IMG/VR virus record: IMGVR_UViG_3300042391_000796
Location: 1-40,868 of that record
From: a virus
Length of the DNA stretch: 40,868 nucleotides
Direction: 5' to 3' (one strand)
Part shown: positions 7,589 through 15,387 of the stretch, piece after piece
Numbering within the stretch: the first letter of the stretch is position 1
Layout of the letters: each line of letters starts with the position of its first letter
Program-made: the position numbers and the translations under genes
The notes under the pieces: model-generated
Told to the model about the DNA's origin: nothing
The model's database searches: none
What the model saw: the letters and a program-made list of their open reading frames with translations, nothing else

Positions 7589-8011
7589 CTATTTCTTAAG
7601 TCTGAAAATCCTCTTAAAGAAGGAAAGCTTTTTCACTTCATCAGGGAAGACTAGATTGATGTTTTCCATAACTGTTTCGTATTTGTCAACTGTGTCGTTG
7701 ATTACAACTGAAATGTTATCCACTGTTTTATCCACAGCCGAATGAATCGGTGCGGCATTGAAGTTTACCTTAATGCCTGGCGTGGATGAAGTGGTTGACG
7801 TCTTTGTGACGTTGATAACGGGAGAAACGGCCTTCGCCACTTTCTGTGCGGTGCTCTTCTTTGCTGCAGTCTTTTTGGCAGGGGCCTTCTTGACTGGAGA
7901 CTTTTTAGGAGCAGCTTTTTTTGTTGTGGTCTTTTTCGCAGGGGCAGCCTTCTTTGCAGGGGCTGACTTCTTCGGGGTCGACTTTTTCTTCTGTGTTGTC
8001 ATATCGGACAT
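7589..8011 (-). CDS. Lysine/alanine-rich histone-like protein
   Basis: Residues 8-62 are a run of KKxAPAKK/KKTAAKK-type repeats, like the tails of actinobacterial HupB, bacterial Hc1 and eukaryotic H1. These tails bind DNA non-specifically and compact it. The second half is not repetitive: it is Ser/Thr-rich then amphipathic (VINDTVDKYETVMENINLVF) and ends in a basic tip (FFKRIFRLKK). There is no HU core, so this is a tail-only form. It may organise phage or host DNA; a virion role is possible. It is the first gene of the leftward run that includes whiB and the primase, and it starts 24 bases from the divergent gene. Confidence 0.75.
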   Translation of the reverse strand: MSDMTTQKKKSTPKKSAPAKKAAPAKKTTTKKAAPKKSPVKKAPAKKTAAKKSTAQKVAKAVSPVINVTKTSTTSSTPGIKVNFNAAPIHSAVDKTVDNISVVINDTVDKYETVMENINLVFPDEVKKLSFFKRIFRLKK

Positions 8012-8035
8012 AATAGCGACAAGAACCCCTCGGTA

Positions 8036-8719
8036 GTGGAAGTCCCCTGGGAATGCCCAAAGTGTGATTATTATTGTTTTGTGGAATCAACTTACGACAA
8101 TAATTTTAGTAAAATTGCGCTAGCAATAACATCGGCGCAGCTAGCTAAAAAGTTGTCCGTCAAGGAGTTCGGGGTTGGCGAAGATTTAACCTTCAACTTC
8201 ATGGGCTGGATTGACGACAGTCTAGAAGTGGTCTGTCAGATGAAGAAGTCCGTGATGACCCTGGAGCACTCAGACAGGCTTTTAAGGTCAGGACACCTAT
8301 GTACGGCACTCCGCAGATACTGGGGCGTTACGGACCTAACCATGATTGCTGAGGGCTTTTGCTCAAGGGATGCCAGCAAGACAAAGGGTCTTGACCTGGC
8401 AAAGGTATACGCAGAGCGAGATAGTAGCGTTATGGAGTGCATAACCGTGGCCCATGCTTCTATAACCAACGACAAGATGCTGAGCGACCTAGTTGCCCTG
8501 CCTTATAAGTACCTGGCTGACAATGAAATCGAATGGGGAGAAATTCTCACCTATCCGGGCAATGCCGACAAGGTTCTCAGAAACTCAAGTTTCCCCAAAA
8601 TGCTTAGAAAATCTCTTACGGAGCCGGTGTCCTCGGACGAGCTTCCGGATGAGGCCTATTTTGAATTAAAAGAAGCCATTAATAATAATGGATTTTATAT
8701 GCAGGAATTGCCAGAGTGA
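8036..8719 (+). CDS. Hypothetical protein with N-terminal zinc ribbon, 227 aa
   Basis: The start is uncertain: the first usable codon is a GTG at 8036, with no clear Shine-Dalgarno. Right after it comes WECPKCDYYC, a C-x2-C-x4-C knuckle, which suggests the N-terminus is correct. The rest is mostly helical (GVGEDLTFNF, EHSDRLLRSG, GLDLAKVYAERD) with an acidic C-terminus. No catalytic motif is recognised. It opens the rightward block that ends in ribonucleotide reductase. Confidence 0.62.
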   Translation: MEVPWECPKCDYYCFVESTYDNNFSKIALAITSAQLAKKLSVKEFGVGEDLTFNFMGWIDDSLEVVCQMKKSVMTLEHSDRLLRSGHLCTALRRYWGVTDLTMIAEGFCSRDASKTKGLDLAKVYAERDSSVMECITVAHASITNDKMLSDLVALPYKYLADNEIEWGEILTYPGNADKVLRNSSFPKMLRKSLTEPVSSDELPDEAYFELKEAINNNGFYMQELPE

Positions 8720-8730
8720 TAAAATAGGTT

Positions 8731-9069
8731 ATGGGCTATTTCTATGAAAACACATCGCCCGAAGACGGTTCGCGAAGGATTTTTAACGACACGACCATAA
8801 TTGGGGCTAGTAGGCAGCCGTGCATTGTGTGTGGACACGCGACCGGGGACTGCACTGGGGACTCTGGTCCGCCTATTGTTATTTTTGGACAAGGTTCTAG
8901 TGAGACAATCATTGACACTCAAACAGTTCTTGTCGAAGAAGACATATTTGAAGAGAGACAAATAACTCCGTTCACTCGTGCAAAAGTTCTTGTGCACAAA
9001 AAAGGCAAAAATATTCCTTACAGAGAAGCAGAACGACTCGGTTTAGTCGAGAGACCAAAACTTCCTTAG
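8731..9069 (+). CDS. Hypothetical protein with CxxCGHxTGDC motif, 112 aa
   Basis: Starts MGYFYENTSPEDGSRRIF with AGG upstream. Residues ~31-41 read CIVCGHATGDC, a compact C-x2-C-x6-C motif with His that could hold a metal, followed by TGDSGPP. The C-terminal half (EERQITPFTRAKVLVHKKG, then IPYREAERLGLVE) looks like a short beta segment plus helix. Similar small Cys proteins occur in actinobacterial phages, but the function is unknown. It is 11 bases after the preceding stop, so probably on the same transcript. Confidence 0.68.
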   Translation: MGYFYENTSPEDGSRRIFNDTTIIGASRQPCIVCGHATGDCTGDSGPPIVIFGQGSSETIIDTQTVLVEEDIFEERQITPFTRAKVLVHKKGKNIPYREAERLGLVERPKLP

Positions 9070-9101
9070 ACACTGGACTCTTTTAGTATTTGCCTGTAGG
9101 T

Positions 9102-9107
9102 TACAAT
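9102..9107 (+). promoter_or_regulatory. Possible -10 box for the ribonucleotide reductase gene
   Basis: TACAAT lies in the 81-base gap before the reductase start and matches the TATAAT consensus at five of six positions. No good -35 hexamer lies 17 bases upstream (TCTTTT is there), so strength is doubtful. Confidence 0.3.
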
Positions 9108-9150
9108 AGTAACTCCCACACCTACCTAGGGCATATTGAACAGGAAAAAA

Positions 9151-11076
9151 ATGAGCCATTTAGACCAACTATTCGTTGACTCTTACGCAACAAAGAAAGC
9201 CCCTTGGGGATTTAACGGACTAGGAGAAATTGTATTTCTTCGCACATATAGCAGACAGAAGGAAAATGGTGACAACGAAACTTGGGCAGAAACTTTACAG
9301 CGCGTCATTAATGGCGCACTTGACATTGGGGTACCGTTTACAGAAAGCGAAGCAGAAACTTTATTCGACCACTGCTTTAACCTCCGTTGTTCTTTTTCGG
9401 GTAGGTCTTTATGGCAACTCGGAACACCGTTAGTAGAAAAATACAACGCCACTTCTCTTAATAACTGCTACTTCACAAACATTGAAAAAGTAGAGGACTT
9501 TGAACTTCTGTTTGATTACTTGATGCTTGGTGGCGGAGTTGGATTCTCTGTTGAGCGTTCAAAGATTCATGATTTGCCAAAAGTGAAGATGAATGTTTCC
9601 GTAACGCATGAGCGCACTAACGACGCTGACATTATTGTCCCGGACTCACGGCAAGGATGGCGTCGCCTTCTTCACAGCGTCCTGCGTTCATATTTTGACA
9701 CCGGCAAGTCATTCTCTTACTCAACAATTTTGATTCGTGAGTTTGGTGCACCGCTAAAGACTTTTGGTGGAACCGCAAGCGGACCAGGTGCGCTTGTTGA
9801 CGGCATAGAAGACATTTGTAAAGTTATGAAAAACCGCGAAGGCAAGAAACTGAGGTCTATTGATGTATTGGATATTTGCAACATTATTGGTCGCATTGTT
9901 GTTTCCGGCTCGTCACGTCGGTCGGCGCAAATAGCAATGGGCGACCCTGATGACGTTCTTTTCCTTCGTGCGAAGAACTGGGCATCAGGAAACGTTCCTG
10001 CGTGGAGAGCCAACTCAAACAACAGTATTTACGCTGACCACTTTGATGAAATCATGTCAGAACTGTGGAAGGGCTACGACGGCTCAGGAGAGCCTTACGG
10101 TCTTCTTAATCGTCGTCTTGCTCGTACGACTGGCCGTCTTGGTGAAAAGAACCCAGACAATTCAATTGAGGGCTTTAATCCATGCGCAGAAATCGCACTT
10201 GGTGACGGAGAGTCCTGCAACCTAGCAACAATCTTCCTTCCGAACATTGAATCACTAGAGCAATTCAAAGAAATCAGCACACTTCTTTACAAGGTGCAAA
10301 AGCAAATCACTCGCATGAACTATCCATACAAGAAGACAACGGAAATTGTTAGCAAGAACGCTCGTCTTGGTCAATCAATTACCGGCGTTCTTCAGGCTTC
10401 AGCAGAACAGGTTTCATGGCTTGATGATGCGTATCAGAACTTGCGTGATTTTGATGAGGCGTACTCCAAGGAAAAGTCTTTCCCCAAGTCGGTAAGACTC
10501 ACCACGGTTCAGCCTTCAGGAACTCTTTCTCTTCTCCCGGGAATTACTCCAGGCATTCATCCCGCATATGCTCGTCACTACATTCGTCGTGTGCGTTTTG
10601 GTGCGGCTGACCCTCTTGTTGAGGCATGTCGCAAGCGTGGTTACAAGGTTCAATGGGACATGGGTCTTGATGGGCGTGAAGACCACACTCGTTACGTTGT
10701 CGAATTCCCATGCGAGTCTCCAGAGAACGCAGTTCTTGCAAAAGACATGACGGCGGTTGAGCAACTTGAATGGGTTAAGAAGATGCAGACCGAGTGGGCA
10801 GACAATGCCGTATCGGTAACTGTCTACTATCGCAAGGAAGAGCTTTCGCTCATCAAGGAGTGGCTAGAGAATAACTACGACAACTCTGTCAAGTCTGTTT
10901 CTTTCCTGCTTCATGCAGACCACAACTTTGCCCTTGCGCCATACGAAGAAATCACAAAAGAAGCATACGAAAAGCTTCTTGGCAAGGTTGACTTCACCGT
11001 CCCTCTCTATACGCCTAAGGGTTCTGGAGAGCTGGATATGGATGACTGCGCAACAGGTGCGTGTCCGATTAAATAA
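9151..11076 (+). CDS. nrdJ: Adenosylcobalamin-dependent (class II) ribonucleotide reductase
   Basis: This enzyme reduces ribonucleotides to deoxyribonucleotides with a radical from adenosylcobalamin, so the phage can make DNA precursors without an NrdB subunit or a glycyl-radical activase. I start at the ATG at 9151 (AGGA six bases upstream) and not the TTG at 9136. In the 641-aa product C106 lies in NNCYF. NPCAEI holds the thiyl-radical C345 and E347. C356 is 11 residues later, as in Lactobacillus leichmannii RTPR (C119, C408, E410, C419). VQPSGTLSLLPG is the phosphate-binding region. The C-terminal tail keeps the shuttle pair C633/C638. At 641 aa it is about 100 shorter than the leichmannii enzyme (~739). 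All catalytic residues are intact. Confidence 0.95.
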   Translation: MSHLDQLFVDSYATKKAPWGFNGLGEIVFLRTYSRQKENGDNETWAETLQRVINGALDIGVPFTESEAETLFDHCFNLRCSFSGRSLWQLGTPLVEKYNATSLNNCYFTNIEKVEDFELLFDYLMLGGGVGFSVERSKIHDLPKVKMNVSVTHERTNDADIIVPDSRQGWRRLLHSVLRSYFDTGKSFSYSTILIREFGAPLKTFGGTASGPGALVDGIEDICKVMKNREGKKLRSIDVLDICNIIGRIVVSGSSRRSAQIAMGDPDDVLFLRAKNWASGNVPAWRANSNNSIYADHFDEIMSELWKGYDGSGEPYGLLNRRLARTTGRLGEKNPDNSIEGFNPCAEIALGDGESCNLATIFLPNIESLEQFKEISTLLYKVQKQITRMNYPYKKTTEIVSKNARLGQSITGVLQASAEQVSWLDDAYQNLRDFDEAYSKEKSFPKSVRLTTVQPSGTLSLLPGITPGIHPAYARHYIRRVRFGAADPLVEACRKRGYKVQWDMGLDGREDHTRYVVEFPCESPENAVLAKDMTAVEQLEWVKKMQTEWADNAVSVTVYYRKEELSLIKEWLENNYDNSVKSVSFLLHADHNFALAPYEEITKEAYEKLLGKVDFTVPLYTPKGSGELDMDDCATGACPIK

Positions 11077-11434
11077 TCGGGCCGCCCATTGCCATCTGTA
11101 CTACACCATCTGGTATGACGGCAAATCTGCATTTTCCTTCAGGCTCTACGGTCTGAAGGATTATGCGGCATTGCCCAGCGCCCGCATATAGGACGCAGTT
11201 TTCGCACTTAACACCAATTCTTGCAACAGTGTTGCTTGACGCTTCGTCGTAGCCTGCCCAAATACCTTTTTTGTCTTCGTTGAACTTGCCGTATCTTTCA
11301 GCAATGTTCACGAGGGCATCTGCTAGTTCTTTTTCTTCCGGGGAAAGAGCGTGATGTCGTGGCTCTACACGGTTGACAATTCTTACAGGAGTACCAGACA
11401 TGAGCATTTCGAGGATTGATTTTTCTTCTGACAT
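11069..11434 (-). CDS. Cys-cluster protein, 121 aa
   Basis: Starts MSEEKSILEMLMSGTPVRIV with a strong GGAG ribosome-binding site. The last third carries CENCVLYAGAGQCRII...GKCRF, a C-x2-C-x8-C-x12-C pattern that could bind zinc or an iron-sulfur cluster. The N-terminal half contains a helical region (SPEEKELADALVNIAERYGK). The start overlaps the nuclease stop (TAATG), and the 3' end overlaps the convergent reductase by 8 bases. The Cys spacing recalls the N-terminal module of the protein at 11841-13133, so the two may be functionally linked. Function unknown. Confidence 0.68.
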   Translation of the reverse strand: MSEEKSILEMLMSGTPVRIVNRVEPRHHALSPEEKELADALVNIAERYGKFNEDKKGIWAGYDEASSNTVARIGVKCENCVLYAGAGQCRIILQTVEPEGKCRFAVIPDGVVQMAMGGPII

Positions 11435-11844
11435 TACTTAGTCTCCTTCTTAAACTCTGTCCATGTCTTGTCGCCAACACCAAAGTATTCACGCGCGTAT
11501 CCAGACTGGATGATGTCCTCGTTTAGACAGGCAACTTCCGGCCTGGCAATTGCTTCGTCTGTATAAATCTTTGCAAGAACTCTTCCGTACTTATCATTCT
11601 TGTCAGGGATTGTGTTTATATAAACCCACTGGTGCTTGGATAGCCAATCTTTTGTAAATTCCTTGGCCTTCAGACCTAGCTCTTTTTCTTTCAAATCTTT
11701 AGTCCTAGACTCCGGCGTGTTGACACCATAAAGCCTGACTCTTATTTTGTGATGAATATTAAACCCAAGGTCAATCATTAGGTCTATAGTGTCGCCATCT
11801 ACAACATTGAGGACTGTTGCTCCGTACCAAAATCTCTCGCTCAT
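11434..11844 (-). CDS. Staphylococcal nuclease-like (SNase) endonuclease
   Basis: A 136-aa OB-fold nuclease with all key SNase elements: VVDGDTIDL (D16, D18), RVRLYGVNTPESR (R37, E45) and DKYGRVLAKI (R88). These correspond to the calcium-binding aspartates and the Arg35/Glu43/Arg87 triad of the S. aureus enzyme, which cleaves DNA and RNA to 3'-phosphates. There is no signal peptide, so it would act in the infected cell, for example on host nucleic acid or in DNA processing. It overlaps its upstream neighbour (ATGA) and its downstream neighbour (TAATG), forming a tight three-gene unit. Confidence 0.9.
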   Translation of the reverse strand: MSERFWYGATVLNVVDGDTIDLMIDLGFNIHHKIRVRLYGVNTPESRTKDLKEKELGLKAKEFTKDWLSKHQWVYINTIPDKNDKYGRVLAKIYTDEAIARPEVACLNEDIIQSGYAREYFGVGDKTWTEFKKETK

Positions 11845-13133
11845 GGCTTCTGCCTAGATGCCCAAGCGTTGTCTACAAGGTTTGGGTAAGGTCGTCCAGC
11901 TGCTTTAGCACGAGCTTTTGCTTTTCTTTTTTGACCGTCTGTCAATTTGGAAGATTTTTTCTTAGAGGATGAATCTTGTTCCCAAAAAGGTTTTTTGTCT
12001 TCTTTTTGCGCTGATTTCTTTTCAATGTCTAAAGATGTTTCTTTTCTTCTTATTTTTTTTCTTCTATTTGTTACGGCCCTACGAAGAAATGCTCCGGCGA
12101 CGTCAAACAACCATTTCTCTTCTTTTGGTAGATTCATCTCACCATCAACCGGAAACGTTTTCTCAAAATCTTCATCAGAAAGCGACTCTATGTATTTTTC
12201 TACTTTTTCCTGGTCGGACATTTCTAAAAAAACTTTTGAATCAATGTCGTAAAACGCATCTTTTTTGTTCTTTTTTGTATTTTCATACCTTTCAAGAAGT
12301 CTGCGGCCTTTAGCCGCAAGTGCTGCTGCGTCTTCTGCATTCTTTGGAACTCTTTCACCCCACGCGGCAGCGGATAACGCTAGGCGAGTGGCTCTTCCTT
12401 TTTCATCAACCATGGGGCCTGATGGATTAGTAAAGAAGCGAGTAAGGAACGAACCCTTACGCTTCATCTTCTCTGGAGTGTCGGCCGCACCTTTTACCCC
12501 TGGCTTCAAATTCGAACCCTGAGTCCTATTAAAGAACTTTCTCCCAGCAGGGGTCAGTCCGCCCTTTGGGTCTTTGAGCTTTGCGGACTTTGTTGATACA
12601 GAGCTTTCACCAAGGAGCGTTTCGTCGGAATAGTCTTCGCCCCATTCTGGGAGTTCAACATCTTCGACGTTATCTTTTGCGTCCATGGCAATAACACGAG
12701 TATTTTGAAGTTTGATGAAATCCATTTCAAGAGACTTTTCTTTTAGCTTTCCCTCATCAACCGTTGGTCCACCCACAACCCAGGCATCGCACGTTCTTTC
12801 GGCAGCGCACTTAAAGTCAAAAGCTTCGCAATAACCAAGCTCTCCAGCTTTGATGATGTCCCAAGCAACATTCCCTTCCTCGTTTCCTAGACCGCCCTCG
12901 ATACAGTTGAGCATTGTTGGGGTTCTAACAAACATAAGACAGTTACCGCATGTTTGCTTTTTTGCCTCAGGTACAGAAACATCCCATTTATTAGCCCTCT
13001 TCTTCCAATATGCTTCGTTTGGCTCTTTTGGATTAAGGGGGCCATAGGCGGCAGATTTTATAGCGCTCTGTCTGTTCTTTATGTTTACCGCAACGTCCTG
13101 CGTTGCTGGTGGGCACTTGCCTTCTTCAGCCAT
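11841..13133 (-). CDS. Cys-cluster and DUF6321-like protein, 430 aa
   Basis: Two modules are visible. Residues 60-122 carry CGNC (62, 65), C77, GYCEAF (C102), C109 and C115 followed by DAWVVGGP, a six-Cys module seen in phage proteins and likened to high-potential iron-sulfur proteins. Residues ~189-285 (GGLTPAGRKFFNR, NLKPGVK, RKGSFLTRFF, TRLALSAAAWGE) match what I recall as DUF6321, common in phages and cyanophages, function unknown. The C-terminus is very basic and ends in DGQKRKAKARAKAAGRPYPN, another phage-type tail motif. It could be a virion or DNA-associated protein. Module borders are visible; the family name is from memory. Confidence 0.75.
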   Translation of the reverse strand: MAEEGKCPPATQDVAVNIKNRQSAIKSAAYGPLNPKEPNEAYWKKRANKWDVSVPEAKKQTCGNCLMFVRTPTMLNCIEGGLGNEEGNVAWDIIKAGELGYCEAFDFKCAAERTCDAWVVGGPTVDEGKLKEKSLEMDFIKLQNTRVIAMDAKDNVEDVELPEWGEDYSDETLLGESSVSTKSAKLKDPKGGLTPAGRKFFNRTQGSNLKPGVKGAADTPEKMKRKGSFLTRFFTNPSGPMVDEKGRATRLALSAAAWGERVPKNAEDAAALAAKGRRLLERYENTKKNKKDAFYDIDSKVFLEMSDQEKVEKYIESLSDEDFEKTFPVDGEMNLPKEEKWLFDVAGAFLRRAVTNRRKKIRRKETSLDIEKKSAQKEDKKPFWEQDSSSKKKSSKLTDGQKRKAKARAKAAGRPYPNLVDNAWASRQKP

Positions 13134-13183
13134 GGGGTCTTCGTCCTCTTTATTCGGGGTTCTTACATATTACATCATTGCAC

Positions 13184-13221
13184 AAAAGGGAAAGCCCCAC
13201 GCAGTAAAGCATGGGGCCTTC
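13184..13221 (-). terminator. Hairpin terminator after the oxygenase gene
   Basis: Read on the minus strand, a ~13-bp stem with a 6-base loop (stem arms 13190-13202 and 13209-13221) is followed by CC and a TTTT run. Two pairs are G-U only when read as minus-strand RNA and would be mismatches in plus-strand RNA, which fits termination of leftward transcription. It separates the oxygenase from the DUF6321-like gene. Confidence 0.65.
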
Positions 13222-13258
13222 TCTCGCCCTAAGGTAGGCATGAATTAATTATCTCACA

Positions 13259-13792
13259 TTAAATTGCGTCTATGATTAAGTGCACTCGGTCATTCTTGCC
13301 ACGGTTCTCAACACTGTGGTATCTGTTGACATTGTCTATAACCCAAATTTGCCCTGCCGGTAGGTTTTTGGATTCGTCACCAACGCTAAAAATACACTCC
13401 GTATTAGTTATGACCGGTACATGTATTCTATGGGTCTTTGCTGTTAGTCGACCCTCGTCCCTGTGTCTAGGAATAACTACTCCAGCTTTAAGTTGAGTAA
13501 GCATTGCTTGCTGCACTTTTAATTCACCAAAGTGCCCCCTTGCGGACAAAATGACTTCATCTACGTAAGAGCTGAATCTCTCGTAGTTTTTGTGCAGTAT
13601 CCCTGAATCAATCCTGTGTTTTAAGTCGTAAATCAATGGGATGGTATTGGTTACCGCTGAGGCCGCACCACGGGTTTTCTTTCGGTCGTCATATTCGGTC
13701 CAGTCTTCGTCCGTTAACAACAAGACCTCGTCTAGAAGATTATTAAATAGTGGCATCTCTCCTATAGATAGAAATGCTTCATTTTCTTTCAT
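13259..13792 (-). CDS. 2-oxoglutarate/Fe(II) oxygenase, aspartyl/asparaginyl hydroxylase-like
   Basis: From the ATG at 13792 (GGAAG seven bases upstream; a TTG at 13816 is rejected) the protein has 177 aa. The C-terminal half carries the iron and cosubstrate residues of the Asp/Asn beta-hydroxylase family: IPRHRDEG (H110, D112), RYHSVEN (H159) and RVHLIID (R169). Such enzymes hydroxylate side chains of proteins or small molecules using oxygen and 2-oxoglutarate. Related genes are frequent in aquatic phages; substrates are unknown. Hairpins on both sides isolate it from the capsid gene upstream and the DUF6321-like gene downstream, so it looks like a self-contained added cassette. Confidence 0.85.
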   Translation of the reverse strand: MKENEAFLSIGEMPLFNNLLDEVLLLTDEDWTEYDDRKKTRGAASAVTNTIPLIYDLKHRIDSGILHKNYERFSSYVDEVILSARGHFGELKVQQAMLTQLKAGVVIPRHRDEGRLTAKTHRIHVPVITNTECIFSVGDESKNLPAGQIWVIDNVNRYHSVENRGKNDRVHLIIDAI

Positions 13793-13814
13793 ACACAATC
13801 TTCCCGTATATAGC

Positions 13815-13854
13815 AAAAACCCCGCCCGTACCGTTCGAGGGTACAGGCGGGGTT
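13815..13854 (-). terminator. Strong intrinsic terminator after the major capsid gene
   Basis: On the minus strand AACCCCGCC pairs with GGCGGGGTT, then after one mismatch a further GTACC/GGTAC helix closes a GTTCGA-type loop. A TTTTT tract directly follows the stem. It begins 15 bases after the capsid stop, so it would end the long leftward head transcript. Confidence 0.88.
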
Positions 13855-13868
13855 CCGCTTAATGATTA

Positions 13869-15224
13869 TTAGGCTTCGTATCCTGGGAATCCGTCGAAGT
13901 CTACGACTACGAATGCTTCTGGACGCTTGACAGCAAGGGCGAGACGCTGCTCGGCCAAGATGACAATTGCGTTTCTTACGAAGAAGTCAGAGTGCTGCTC
14001 GCTGATGCGAATGCTTGACTGCTCACGGTCATAGAGCTGAGCTCCAGTACCGAACGCACCAACCAAAGCTGTACCTTCTGCAATTGCAGGAGTGTCAACG
14101 ATTGGCATACGCCATACCTTTGGCTCGCCACCCATTGCAACCGAAACTGCGATGAGGTACTGGCCGTTGGCATCCTTGGTCAATTCAATGTCTTCCCAAT
14201 CGTTCGGGTGAAGAACGATACCGGTTGGCTCGTAGTAAGCAAGGAACGACAAGGTTGCTGCACGACGAAGTGCGTCAGCCTTTGTGTCGGCGACTGGTGT
14301 GGTTGCACCGTCTGACCATGCGTACTCTTGAATTCCTGGAGTGTTCAAAACACCGAGCAAGTTTTCGCCAGTTCCGTCACCGTTAAGGATTTGAGAATCC
14401 TCAAGAAGGCGGAGACCGTACATCAACTCGTTGTCGATGATTGAGCGCAATTGTGGCTCATCAGCAAGAACGTTGCGGTGTGCTGCTTCCCAATGCGCAA
14501 GTGTGCGTACTGGAGCCTGCTCACCAACGAATTGGAATGCTGATTGTGGCTTGATTCCGAATGCTGAACCTGAACGCTCTGCTACTGGAGCAGCTGCGTT
14601 GTTGGTTGAGTAAGCGCCGGTTCCTGGAGCTGCAAGGCTAGTAAAGCCAATCTGACGGAAGTATTCGATAACTGCTGCAGTCGTGTTACGAACTGGGAAC
14701 AAGTCACGAACGCGCTTTGTGCGTTGTGGAGGTGTTACCAGCGCATCGCGCTGAATGGTACCGAATGAACCTGGTGTGCCTGATGGGAGTGCTGAGTAAA
14801 CGTCCTTGACATTGAGACCGGTAAGCGAAACGCCAGCTTGCCATGCGGCAGCCATGTTTGCACCATTACGGCCACTGTTGAGTGACTTGAATTCTGCGGA
14901 ATCGAGGAACATCTCGCCGATGCTCTTGATTTCACGGCTTGAAAGATGCTTTACATCGTTCGCAGCTGCAGCAAATGCTCCAGCAACTGTTTCCTGTGGC
15001 TCTGATGCCCAGTCGGAAACTCCGCCCATGCTCTCAAGACCCTCGATAAGGCCCTTGATTTCTTTGATGTCCTGCATGTTCTTATCGAACGCAGTCTTTT
15101 GTTCTGCAGTGACGACAACAGCGCCTTCTTCGATTCTGAATGAATCGGCGATAGCCTTATTGTCTGCCATTTTAACGCGGAGTGCGCTCTGCAGTTCCTT
15201 GATTCTTGAAGTGTCTTCCGACAT
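13869..15224 (-). CDS. HK97-fold major capsid protein
   Basis: A 451-aa protein with the marks of the HK97 capsid family: an N-terminal helical, charged delta-like region (1-~90), then the fold region containing ILNGDGTGENLLGVLN and a C-terminal AVKRPEAFVVVDFDG strand. In HK97 the prohead protease removes residues 2-103. Here two motifs resembling the polyprotein sites lie at that boundary: HLSSR (93-97) and LNSG (115-118). The ribosome-binding site AGGTAGGA is excellent, in keeping with the most abundant virion protein, and a strong terminator follows. The gene ends the leftward head module that begins with the portal. Delta-domain removal is inferred from HK97. Confidence 0.95.
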   Translation of the reverse strand: MSEDTSRIKELQSALRVKMADNKAIADSFRIEEGAVVVTAEQKTAFDKNMQDIKEIKGLIEGLESMGGVSDWASEPQETVAGAFAAAANDVKHLSSREIKSIGEMFLDSAEFKSLNSGRNGANMAAAWQAGVSLTGLNVKDVYSALPSGTPGSFGTIQRDALVTPPQRTKRVRDLFPVRNTTAAVIEYFRQIGFTSLAAPGTGAYSTNNAAAPVAERSGSAFGIKPQSAFQFVGEQAPVRTLAHWEAAHRNVLADEPQLRSIIDNELMYGLRLLEDSQILNGDGTGENLLGVLNTPGIQEYAWSDGATTPVADTKADALRRAATLSFLAYYEPTGIVLHPNDWEDIELTKDANGQYLIAVSVAMGGEPKVWRMPIVDTPAIAEGTALVGAFGTGAQLYDREQSSIRISEQHSDFFVRNAIVILAEQRLALAVKRPEAFVVVDFDGFPGYEA

Positions 15225-15387
15225 ATTTTTTCCTACCTCTTGTGAGATTATTTGTGGATGGTTAACTGCGACTTAGGTGAGCACCCAGCCCTTAACTATC
15301 AAAAATAACAGAATTTCCCCATCAATAGTGGAACTAACAATATTTAGTAACTATTGTGCGTAAATACTTCTACGAACAATGTGATTT
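15225..15387. promoter_or_regulatory. Leader region of the major capsid gene
   Basis: A 163-base gap with no gene, the longest in the right-hand part of the window. It is AT-rich and contains an exact 7-bp inverted repeat, CAATAGT...ACTATTG (15323-15356), around further AT-rich sequence. No convincing -35/-10 pair was found on the minus strand. A capsid-specific promoter or an RNA processing site is likely, since the capsid should be made in excess over upstream genes. Confidence 0.35.

Noticed and set aside
9136-9150. TTG start at 9136 for the ribonucleotide reductase
   Set aside because: The ATG at 9151 has AGGA at the right distance; the TTG has none.
13190-13221. Bidirectional terminator
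   Set aside because: Two pairs are possible only as G-U in minus-strand RNA and no T-run follows on the plus strand.
14806-15276. 156-aa plus-strand frame opposite the capsid gene
   Set aside because: Shadow of the capsid frame; no motif and no neighbours in that direction.
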